Shown here: positions 26,043-33,705 of the stretch, piece after piece
Numbering within the stretch: the stretch's first letter is position 1
How the letters are laid out: every line of letters begins with the position of its first letter
Assembly (NCBI RefSeq): GCF_947623445.1
Contig: NC_135242.1
Span: 16,926,001 to 16,990,000 of the forward strand
From: Clavelina lepadiformis
Lineage: Eukaryota; Chordata; Ascidiacea; Aplousobranchia; Clavelinidae
DNA: 64,000 nt
Direction: 5' to 3'
Notes under the pieces: generated by a model
The model's input: only the letters and a program-made list of their open reading frames with translations
What the model was told of the DNA's origin: nothing
Databases searched by the model: none
Program-made: the position numbers and the translations under genes

Positions 26043-26339
26043 TTATTTATTAGCCTTAGATGCAAGTGACTCAAAAATGTTCAAAAGTTTTCCCCTATGT
26101 TGCGTTCCATGTTGCCTGAAAAACAAAACAGAAATGAATACGATCGTTACTACCATATGAAACGTGGCTGCTGTGTCACTTGATGAAGCTTGAATGTCTG
26201 TCAACTATACACTGAAGGTTAGGATTATTTTTACTGTACCTGGTGGAACTCCGAACTGAAAAAGTTATCTTGCTTTGCAGCTTTGCTGGACTTATGATTT
26301 GTTTCCTTAGTTTTGAAACCGACGGCAATTATTCTTTTT
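26043..26339 (-). other. Possible last two exons of an unrecognised gene
   Basis: On the minus strand an open stretch reads RIIAVGFKTKETNHKSSKAA then KQDNFFSSEFHQ and ends at a good donor (CACCAG|gtacag, exon edge 26240). After a 124-base gap the acceptor gttttgtttttcag opens QHGTQHRGKLLNIFESLASK then ANK and a stop at 26043. Phases agree. The same pair occurs in the second duplicate (about 28270-28560) with mostly conservative changes (FE to LD, N to K, S to R), but there it runs into the MITE. The product is not recognised and upstream exons were not found. This could be a real gene end or a fossil fragment. Confidence 0.3.
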
Positions 26340-26697
26340 CTGCGGCGTCACATATTCAACCAGAGATTTATCACCTGTGTCGCAAGCTGAGTTGGTTGAT
26401 TAGATTTCATCTGAATTAGATTAGGCTTAGAGTTCTTCTGAAACGGCATAGTAGCAAGCATAAGCGTACGTTTCAATTTCAACCAATGGATGCTGACGTG
26501 AGGTGTATCTGTTCGTTTTGTAGGGTTACATATCAGCAAGATTTCCACTGCAATTTGATTCCTCCGATTGATTATCTGCTAGGTTTTTATCATATCAGTA
26601 TTCAAGAAACACAATAATTCAATTGTTTAAGTTCATACCACAGTTGCATTCATTCTGGTAAGTATGGAGTGTCTATTTAAGCAATAACAACAAAAGA

Positions 26698-26770
26698 CGC
26701 CCAACGTGGGGCTCGAACCCACGACCGTTGGATTAAGAGTCCAACGGTCTACCGACTGAGCTAGCCGGGC
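26698..26770 (-). tRNA. tRNA-Lys-CTT: tRNA-Lys (CTT), unit 1, D-stem altered
   Basis: 73-nt cloverleaf on the minus strand: acceptor GCCCGGC/GTTGGGC, anticodon loop ACTCTTAAT with CTT, T-arm GTGGGTTCGAGCCCCAC. The D-arm reads GCTC...GACC, where the usual form (and the unit 2 copy) has GAGC; this gives a C-C mismatch at pair 11-24. It may be less active or a pseudogene. Confidence 0.9.
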
Positions 26771-26845
26771 GACGACCAAGCAAGTATAAAGTAGAATGTA
26801 ATCGAACCTTTAAAAACAAAATGGAAGCGCTGCAAAATTTATATC

Positions 26846-26928
26846 TGACAGAAGCGGGATTCGAACCCGCGCCTCCAAAGGAGACTGCGACCTGAACGCA
26901 GCGCCATAGACCACTCGGCCATCCTGCC
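26846..26928 (-). tRNA. tRNA-Leu-CAG: tRNA-Leu (CAG), unit 1
   Basis: 83-nt class II tRNA on the minus strand. The acceptor GGCAGGA pairs with TTCTGTC, the anticodon stem-loop CTGCGTTCAGGTCGCAG holds CAG, a long variable arm TCTCCTTTGGAGG follows, and the T-arm is GCGGGTTCGAATCCCGC. A and B boxes are intact. No intron. Confidence 0.95.
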
Positions 26929-27168
26929 TGATACTCCCGAGGTTTTCTTTCTTTTGATTTATAATTTTAGATGATCTGTTCGAATAGTGTAAAATTTTAT
27001 TAACACCCTTTCGAAAATGTACGAACGGTTGTATCCTGCCCGTGCTTGTATCACTCTTCCGACCTTTCCACTAAATCGATAAGGCAATGAATGAAATGTA
27101 TAAATGAACTAACTTCGTTTTCAATTTAATCCTAAAGCTACCCAAAACCGCTCAAGTTTCAGACCATG

Positions 27169-27251
27169 ACTGGGTTGGCCGAGCGGTTAAGGCGTTGGAC
27201 TTAAGTTCCAATGAACATCTGTCCGCGTGGGTTCGAGTCCCACACCCAGTA
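27169..27251 (+). tRNA. tRNA-Leu-TAA: tRNA-Leu (TAA), unit 1
   Basis: 83-nt class II tRNA on the plus strand. Acceptor ACTGGGT/ACCCAGT pairs fully, the anticodon stem-loop TTGGACTTAAGTTCCAA holds TAA, the variable arm is long, and the T-arm is GTGGGTTCGAGTCCCAC. Confidence 0.95.
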
Positions 27252-27371
27252 GAGTCACTTCACTCTTTTATCGAGTTGGCAAATAAAGGATGGTGTTTTA
27301 AATAATTTTATATACTTTACAAAATGAGATTGTAATATCGAAAACGTATGACTACTGAAAGTGAATGTAAA

Positions 27372-27443
27372 GGGGGTATAGCTCAGTGGTAGAGCATTCG
27401 ACTGCAGATCGAGAGGTCTTCGGTTCAAATCCGGGTGCCCCCT
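27372..27443 (+). tRNA. tRNA-Cys-GCA: tRNA-Cys (GCA), unit 1
   Basis: 72-nt tRNA on the plus strand. GGGGGTA pairs with TGCCCCC, the D-arm is GCTCAGTGGTAGAGC, the anticodon loop CTGCAGA holds GCA, and the T-arm is CGGTTCAAATCCG. Discriminator T. Confidence 0.95.
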
Positions 27444-27658
27444 ATTTCCTTTTGACATGATGAATTTCACCAGTTTTCCAACTTTCAGCAGGCGCTTGTT
27501 TTATACTCCACTCTTTAGCTTGAAATGTTGCGGCTGTGGGGGGCCTTAAACTTGACAGCGTTTAAATTAAGACTTGTCGTTTAGAACAAAAGCACCGTTT
27601 CTAGGTATAAAATTTCTTTAACATGAAGAGTTTGTTGTTCGTAAAACTCTCCTAAAGA

Positions 27659-27675
27659 CGTCCCTGGGTGGGCTC

Positions 27676-27715
<40 letters not shown>

Positions 27716-27732
27716 TATTGCGCCACAGAGAC
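27659..27732 (-). tRNA. tRNA-Asn-GTT: tRNA-Asn (GTT), unit 1
   Basis: 74-nt tRNA on the minus strand. Acceptor GTCTCTG/CAGGGAC, D-arm GCGCAATAGGTTAGCGC, anticodon loop CTGTTAA with GTT, T-arm GGTGGTTCGAGCCCACC, discriminator G. Confidence 0.95.
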
Positions 27733-27758
27733 ATGGAAAATGCTTCGTTCGCTTAGAT

Positions 27759-28255
27759 CATACGTGTCAAACTCCCGGCCCGCGGGCCACATCCGGCCCG
27801 CTTTACAATAAAACTTGGCCCGCAATGTTATTTTATACAATGAACTATTTCCGGCCCACGAGATCATTGTACAGTATAATTTACTTTGTTCAAGCAAGAA
27901 CAAGATTATAACAAATCGCTCAATACAGCAATACAGCAGTTGCCCCATCATACAATAGAATAAATCGATCTATTCCAACGCTCGTAATTTAGGCTGTTTT
28001 TTTCTTTATTGTTTCTTAATTCGTTAATGCTTTTGCTAGGAGATGAATGAAACATAATGATGTAAGACAAGAATAATCAAAAATAGCCCTGTCAAAAATC
28101 GTCAAAAACATCAAAAATTTGGTGTTGTATCGCTGCCTGTTTCCAATTCATGCACTCTTGTCATGAAACGTTCAATCAACTTTTATCCTTACGGCCCGCG
28201 GCGTTAAATAAGTTTTGAGTTTTGGCCCCTGTAGCGATTGAGTTTGACACCCCTG
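27759..28255 (+). mobile_element. hAT MITE M1 between the tRNA units
   Basis: A 497-bp element with ends CATACGTGTCAAACTCCCGG and CAGGGGTGTCAAACTC (inverted), rich in GGCCCGC near both ends, as in other hAT derivatives here. It is flanked by a perfect 8-bp target duplication, GCTTAGAT (27751-27758 and 28256-28263). The terminal CAGGGG is changed to CATACG at the left end. It carries no transposase. Confidence 0.85.
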
Positions 28256-28915
28256 GCTTAGATGCAAGTGAATCAAGAATGTTCAAAAGTTTTCCCCTAT
28301 GTTGCGTTCCGTGTTGCCTGAAAAACAAAACAGAAATGAATAAGATCGTTACTACCATATGAAACGTGGCTGCTGTGTCACTTGATGAAGCTTGAATGTC
28401 TGTCAACTATACACTGAAGGTTAGGATTATTTTTACTGTACCTGGTGGAACTCCGAACGGAAAAATTTATCTTGCTTTGCAGCTTTGCTGGACTTATGAT
28501 TTGTTTCCTTAGTTTTGAAACCGACGGCAATTATTCTTTTTCTGCGGCGTCACATATTCAACCAGAGATTTATCACCTGTGTCGCAAGCTGAGTTGGTTG
28601 ATTAGATTTCATCTGAATTAGATTAAGCTTAGAGTTCTTCTGAAACGGCATAGTAGCAAGCATAAGCGTACGTTTCAATTTCAACCAATGGATGCTGACG
28701 TGAGGTGTATCTGTTCGTTTTGTAGGGTTACATATCAGCAAGATTTCCACTGCAATTTGATTCCTCCGATTGATTATTATCTGCTAGGTTTTTATCATAT
28801 CAGTATTCAAGAAACACAATAATTCAATTGTTTAAGTTCATACCACAGTTGCATTTTGAAGTTGCATTCATTCTGGTAAGTAAGGAGTGTCTATTTAAGC
28901 GATAACAATAAAAGA

Positions 28916-28988
28916 CGCCCAACGTGGGGCTCGAACCCACGACCGTTGGATTAAGAGTCCAACGCTCTACCGACTGAGCTAGCCGGGC
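28916..28988 (-). tRNA. tRNA-Lys-CTT: tRNA-Lys (CTT), unit 2
   Basis: 73 nt, same as the unit 1 copy except that the D-arm is the canonical GCTC...GAGC, so all D-stem pairs form. This is likely the functional copy of the pair. Confidence 0.95.
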
Positions 28989-29063
28989 GACGACCAAGCA
29001 AGTATAAAGTAGAATGAAATCGAACCTGTAACAGCAAAATGGAAGCGTTGCAAAAGTTATACC

Positions 29064-29146
29064 TGACAGAAGCGGGATTCGAACCCGCGCCTCCAAAGGA
29101 GACTGCGACCTGAACGCAGCGCCATAGACCAATCGGACATCCTGCC
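29064..29146 (-). tRNA. tRNA-Leu-CAG: tRNA-Leu (CAG), unit 2, probably decaying
   Basis: 83 nt with intact acceptor, anticodon (CAG), variable arm and T-arm. The D-arm reads TCCGATTGG instead of GCCGAGTGG: position 10 is T, breaking the pair with C25, and G15 is replaced by T, affecting the 15-48 tertiary pair and the A box. It may be a pseudogene or poorly expressed. Confidence 0.85.
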
Positions 29147-29386
29147 TGATACTCCCGAGGTTTTCTCTCTTTTGATATATAATTTTAGATGATCTGTTCG
29201 AATAGTGTAAAATTTTATTAACACCCTTTCGAAAATGTACGAACGGTTGTATCCTGCCCGTGCTTGTATCACTCTTCCGACCTCTCCACTAAATCGATAA
29301 GGCAATGAGTGAAATATATAAATGAACTAACTTCGTTTTCAATTTAATCCTAAACCTATCCAAAACCGCTCAAGTTTCAGACCATG

Positions 29387-29469
29387 ACTGGGTTGGCCGA
29401 GCGGTTAAGGCGTTGGACTTAAGTTCCAATGAACATCTGTCCGCGTGGGTTCGAGTCCCACACCCAGTA
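29387..29469 (+). tRNA. tRNA-Leu-TAA: tRNA-Leu (TAA), unit 2
   Basis: 83 nt, identical to the unit 1 copy in the mature region as far as compared: acceptor ACTGGGT/ACCCAGT, anticodon TAA and all arms intact. Confidence 0.95.
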
Positions 29470-29589
29470 GAGTCACTTCACTCTTTTATCGAGTTGGCAA
29501 ATAAAGGATGGTGTTTTAAATAATTTTATATACTTTACAAAATGAGATTGTAATATCGAAAACGTATGACTACTGAAAGTGAATGTAAA

Positions 29590-29661
29590 GGGGGTATAGC
29601 TCAGTGGTAGAGCATTCGACTGCAGATCGAGAGGTCTTCGGTTCAAATCCGGGTGCCCCCT
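29590..29661 (+). tRNA. tRNA-Cys-GCA: tRNA-Cys (GCA), unit 2
   Basis: 72 nt with the same mature sequence as the unit 1 copy. The following base run differs (ttta instead of atttc), which changes the terminator context slightly. Confidence 0.95.
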
Positions 29662-29876
29662 TTATCCTTTTGACATGATGAATTTCACCAGTTTTCCGGC
29701 TTTCAGCAGGCGCTTGTTTTATACTCCACTCTTTAGCTTGAAATGTTGCGGCTGTGCGGGGCCTTAAACTTGACAGCGTTTAAATTAAGACTTGTCGTTT
29801 AGAACAAAAGCACCGTTTCTAGGTATAAAATTTCTTTAACATGAAGAGTTTGTTGTTCGTAAAACTCTCCTAAAGA

Positions 29877-29893
29877 CGTCCCTGGGTGGGCTC

Positions 29894-29933
<40 letters not shown>

Positions 29934-29950
29934 TATTGCGCCACAGAGAC
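29877..29950 (-). tRNA. tRNA-Asn-GTT: tRNA-Asn (GTT), unit 2
   Basis: 74 nt, same as the unit 1 copy. All stems are paired and the anticodon is GTT. Confidence 0.95.
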
Positions 29951-29976
29951 ATGGAAAATGCTTCGTTCGCTTAGAT

Positions 29977-30473
29977 CAGGGGTGTCAAACTCAATCGCTA
30001 AAGGGGCCAAAACTCAAAACTTATTTAACGCCGCGGGCCGTAAGGATAAAAGTTGATTGAACGTTTCATGACAAGAGTGCATGAATTGGAAACAGGCAGC
30101 GATACAACACCAAATTTTTGATGTTTTTGACGATTTTTGACAGGGCTATTTTTGATTATTCTTGTCTTACATCATTATGTTTCATTCATCTCCTAGCAAA
30201 AGCATTAACGAATTAAAAAACAATAAAGAAAAAAACAGCCTAAATTACGAGCGTTGGAATAGATCGATTTATTCTATTGTATGATGGGGCAACTGCTGTA
30301 TTGCTGTATTGAGCGATTTGTTATAATCTTGTTCTTGCTTGAACAAAGTAAATTATACTGTACAATGATCTCGTGGGCCGGAAATAGTTCATTGTATAAA
30401 ATAACATTGCGGGCCAAGTTTTATTGTAAAGCGGGCCGGATGTGGCCCGCGGGCCGGGAGTTTGACACGTATG
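29977..30473 (-). mobile_element. hAT MITE M2, inverted copy of M1
   Basis: A 497-bp reverse-oriented copy of M1, including the unusual CATACG end, which here is on the right. The left flank is GCTTAGAT, as for M1, but the right flank is ATTTATTG, so there is no matching target duplication. The two copies are nearly identical over their length. Confidence 0.85.
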
Positions 30474-31464
30474 ATTTATTGTTACTAAAAGACCAACCTT
30501 AATGGTAGCCCATGGTGAATTATGGGGTGGTTCCTATTGCTCGAGTTCCGGAGTTACCGAGCTTGTCTCTGTGTAAGTCAGATTGACACACGAAGCTTTT
30601 GTTGGAATTTTTTAAATCGTTTTGCCCAAATTTGGAACCTTTTCACCAGAACCACTGAACAGTCAACAGAAGCAATATCTATAATGCATGTCCCTTGGAC
30701 ATTACAATGGCAATGCCACTGGATATCGGAAATGGGCGGTATTACTGCCATTACTAAGTTATAAATTACTATTTGATAATGTACAACGAATTTCAGAAGA
30801 TAGTAACCAATAACAAATTTTATTTAAGTACATTCACAAAGCTGAACTCAATATTGCGTTTGAGTAAAATAGCCTTCTGGGCCATGCGGTAAAGCATTTA
30901 TACAGTGGTTTCTTGCACTAAATTCACTTAAGACTTTCCTAAGCTTATGTTTTCAGTATTAGGCTTCCATAGTAGACATCTTTATTCCAAACGGCATTAT
31001 TTATGATATTTCGGTGTACTAAATCGATGGAGCAAAGTTGCTGAACCTCACGTTGCTTTGTATAAAGTCATCATTAATGTGCACAATGCATATAACGATA
31101 GCAATTGCTATTTTAGGCTAAATTAATTCAATGGTTATTACATATAATTCGTTTATGTACTCTTAATAAATTTTTGATTAGAATTGGGGTAAAAAGCCCC
31201 CCTGTGGATCTTCACTGGCATGTGGTACTAAAAATCTGTTTTCGAAAAAATAACAAAAGTTTTTATTGAAATGTAGTTTGTGATTACGATAATATGTTCA
31301 CTATATGTAATGTAGTAACAATATACGCTGCTCAGTGTATATGTGCCTTTTATGAAAGATATCTCGGCCTATAGACGTGGCATTTATGTCAAATTATACT
31401 TTTAGTCTAGAGTTTTTACCATTAATACCGAGAACAATACATAGTAAAAAGCTTGTTTAAAATG

Positions 31465-31884
31465 GGATCACGAGAAGTGACCGTGAACAAACTCACCGGC
31501 GACAACTGGTAGTGGACAACTGACCGGCAACAAATTGGCCGGCGATCAAATTAACCGTGACGTAAATTGGCCGGCGATGTAACAATATACTCATTGCAAT
31601 AACAATGGACACTTTAGTTAAGTAAATTGTCAGATTGAAGCTGTACGTATCATACGTATCATTACATATAATATACTACCATCAACTTAAACACAATAAA
31701 TCAGCACTTGCACGGTCAATTTACCTCCCGGTCAATTTTCATTCCGGTAAGTCTGTTCCCGGTTAGTTTGTTCGCGGTCAATTTACATCACAGTCAGTTT
31801 GTTCGCGGTCAATTTACGTCACGTTCAGTTGTCCCCGGTGAGTTTGTTCGCGGTCATTTTCCCGCGGTCATATGTCGTGGAACC
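31465..31884. mobile_element. MITE with long imperfect, internally repetitive inverted arms
   Basis: A roughly 420-bp element flanked on both sides by the 11-bp direct repeat GTTTAAAATGG (31455-31465 and 31885-31895), a likely target duplication. The ends match as inverted repeats (GGATCACGAGAAGTGACCG against GGTTCCACGACATATGACCG). Each arm is made of repeated motifs such as GAACAAACTCACCGG and CGGTCAATTTACGTC. The target-duplication length does not fit pogo (TA) or hAT (8 bp) and suggests a 9-11-bp class such as Mutator-like; the family is not certain. Confidence 0.6.
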
Positions 31885-32874
31885 GTTTAAAATGGTGTTA
31901 ATAAAAACGACAGCAAGAATGTTGATTATCTAGCCAAGATAACATAACGCTTAAACAACTCTCTTACTGTTTACATATGATATCTCCAGTTTTTTCCAAT
32001 TCCCTTTACTCAGCACTATAACACTGCTATTATTACTGCGATTATAGATTATATTTGTTTATCGTTTTGTGAGACCGAAATGCTCTGTTCAGTCTTTGTG
32101 TACAGCGTCGAAATAAATTAGCTGACAACTTACTTTTTACTTATCTCCAGGTTCGGATTTGCAAAAACTGCTTTGTTTTGACATAATCAAGGAATTTTAT
32201 TAACAAAGCCAAATATCTACGCTCTGCTTATGTAGCTATTTTAATTCCAAATTCCAGTTAACGGATAGGTGTATCCGCAAGATGTTGAGTTGCATAGTTG
32301 TAATGAATGCTAGTTTTTGCGCAGTTAACAATGATTGCTATACCAGAGTGTCTTTAACTTGTTTCCATAAAGGTATGCATGTTGTCATTAATATAGCTTA
32401 TTGTGTGCTGAATTACTGTTTTCAATAGAATATGTTCTGCGGCTATTGGTTACGCAATGTCGGTCCCAGTCTTTGGAAAAAATTGTATCCCCCAAATAAT
32501 GCTGATAAAAGAGATATCTGGGGACTGTAAATTTGATTACATTTGAAGTTGTATGTAATATAAATTAACGACGACCTATATTATGGCACAGTTTTGTTCA
32601 ATCAAGGCACCTAGCTGTAAAATTAAAAATATGACTTCGATATTGATCATTTATTTTAGTACAATTAATAAGCTTTTTAACAAGAGTAACTTTATTTACT
32701 TGTCCCTGACGTAACTTCCGAGTTAATTTAAGAAAATTGGTATTAATGAAACGTCATTATATTGTCATTTTTATTGCTTTTACCTATATATTACTTATTT
32801 GTAATCTGTATTGCGTAACACGCTTACATTAAAGTTCTACCGGAAAACGCCATGTACAGCTTACACCAATGCAC

Positions 32875-33110
32875 ACTAAGAAAACATATGTATTTCGTGA
32901 TATTTTCTGCGTTAAATTTAGCAATCGTGATGACGACTGTCAATTTTTCAACTTTTTTGCAGCATATGCGTTTTTGTGAATATTCAGGTATAACAAACGC
33001 TGTTGAGCTATTATTTACAATTGTTAGCAATAAGTCTGCTACTGTGAGTACTTTGTTTAAAAGGTGGATTCAATATTTAAATCTGAGGCTGAATACTTGT
33101 TGTATTATAG
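32875..33110. repeat. Repeat R2, copy 1
   Basis: Shares with 33485-33705 the ordered blocks TTTCGTGA..TTTTC, GCGTTAAATTTAGCA, CATATGCGTTTTTGTGAATA and ACTTTGTTTAAAAGGTGGAT. A shorter relative lies at 20246-20330. It is non-coding and its class is not determined. Confidence 0.5.
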
Positions 33111-33484
33111 AGTTTACAAAAATATGACTATATAGATATATAAGATATATGGTGTAGCCACAAAAGTCGAAAGTTTACCGTATACACAGGAAAAATAGAT
33201 TTTGCATTGGTCAGAACTCAGAAGTAGGCTATTTACAACCAAAACCGAACGGTTATGTGAGTAAAGTCGCTGATATAGCTGTCCCACATAACTTTATATA
33301 GTTACCTTTTAACCGATTGCTAATTGCCCATCAGTACCCTTTACTGTCTATTTGTAAATTATAACCATCAGTCTAAAGCTCTTCAGGGAGAATCTAAAGA
33401 AATATAACTATTCTGTGTTACGATAAGAAGGTGTTGAGGAACGGAACAAGACAATATTTGTCCTAATTATCCATATAATTAAGA

Positions 33485-33705
33485 TATACATACGAAAATA
33501 AGTGCATTTCGTGACATTTTTCGTTTTAAATTCAGCATTTCGTGAAGACAGCTGCTGAGTAGCCTATTAAGTAAAGACTTTAAGCAAAATGCGTTTCCTG
33601 AATATTCTGGCTCAAGAAACGCAAATAACTTGATTAAAATCGTAAACAACATTTTTGTGCTGCGCAAATCAACACTTTGTTTAAAAGATGGATTCAATAC
33701 TTGCT
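33485..33705. repeat. Repeat R2, copy 2, overlapping the XKR-B 5' end
   Basis: Same orientation as copy 1. Blocks TTTCGTGACATTTTTCG, TTTTAAATTCAGCATTTCG, AAATGCGTTTCCTGAATATT and ACTTTGTTTAAAAGATGGAT are conserved. The last block overlaps the first candidate start codon of XKR-B (33688), so that start may be repeat-derived and the in-frame ATG at 33874 may be the true one. Confidence 0.5.

Larger units (their letters stand above)
26055..27758. repeat. tRNA cassette duplication, unit 1
   Basis: A 1704-bp unit that recurs at 28257-29976 (1720 bp) with few substitutions and a net 16-bp length difference. Both units begin CTTAGATGCAAGTGA and end GCTTAGAT. Each carries tRNA-Lys, Leu-CAG, Leu-TAA, Cys and Asn in the same order and orientation. 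CTTAGAT at both edges looks like the microhomology at which the tandem duplication formed. Confidence 0.9.
28257..29976. repeat. tRNA cassette duplication, unit 2
   Basis: The second copy of the five-tRNA cassette, in the same orientation as unit 1, with tRNA starts offset by 2218 bp. The left part of the unrecognised exon pair is cut where M1 begins. Small insertions (near 28777 and 28857) account for the extra 16 bp. Confidence 0.9.
30474..33687. other. Repeat-bearing spacer before XKR-B
   Basis: No gene was recognised. It holds a foldback-like MITE (31465-31884) and one copy of repeat R2 plus the start of another (separate entries). The remaining sequence is AT-rich and featureless. Confidence 0.4.

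Noticed and set aside
26348-26548. 66-codon minus-strand frame repeated at 28550-28750
   Set aside because: It is repeated only because the region is duplicated; the composition is not convincing and an adjacent frame is equally open.
26055-30473. CRISPR-like or phage integration explanation for the tRNA-flanked repeats
   Set aside because: Unit size, eukaryotic tRNA types and spliced genes on both sides exclude a prokaryotic array or prophage.
30281-30502. Frame reading MMGQLLYCCIERFVII in both MITE copies
   Set aside because: It is an open stretch inside the non-coding hAT MITE, identical only because M1 and M2 are copies.
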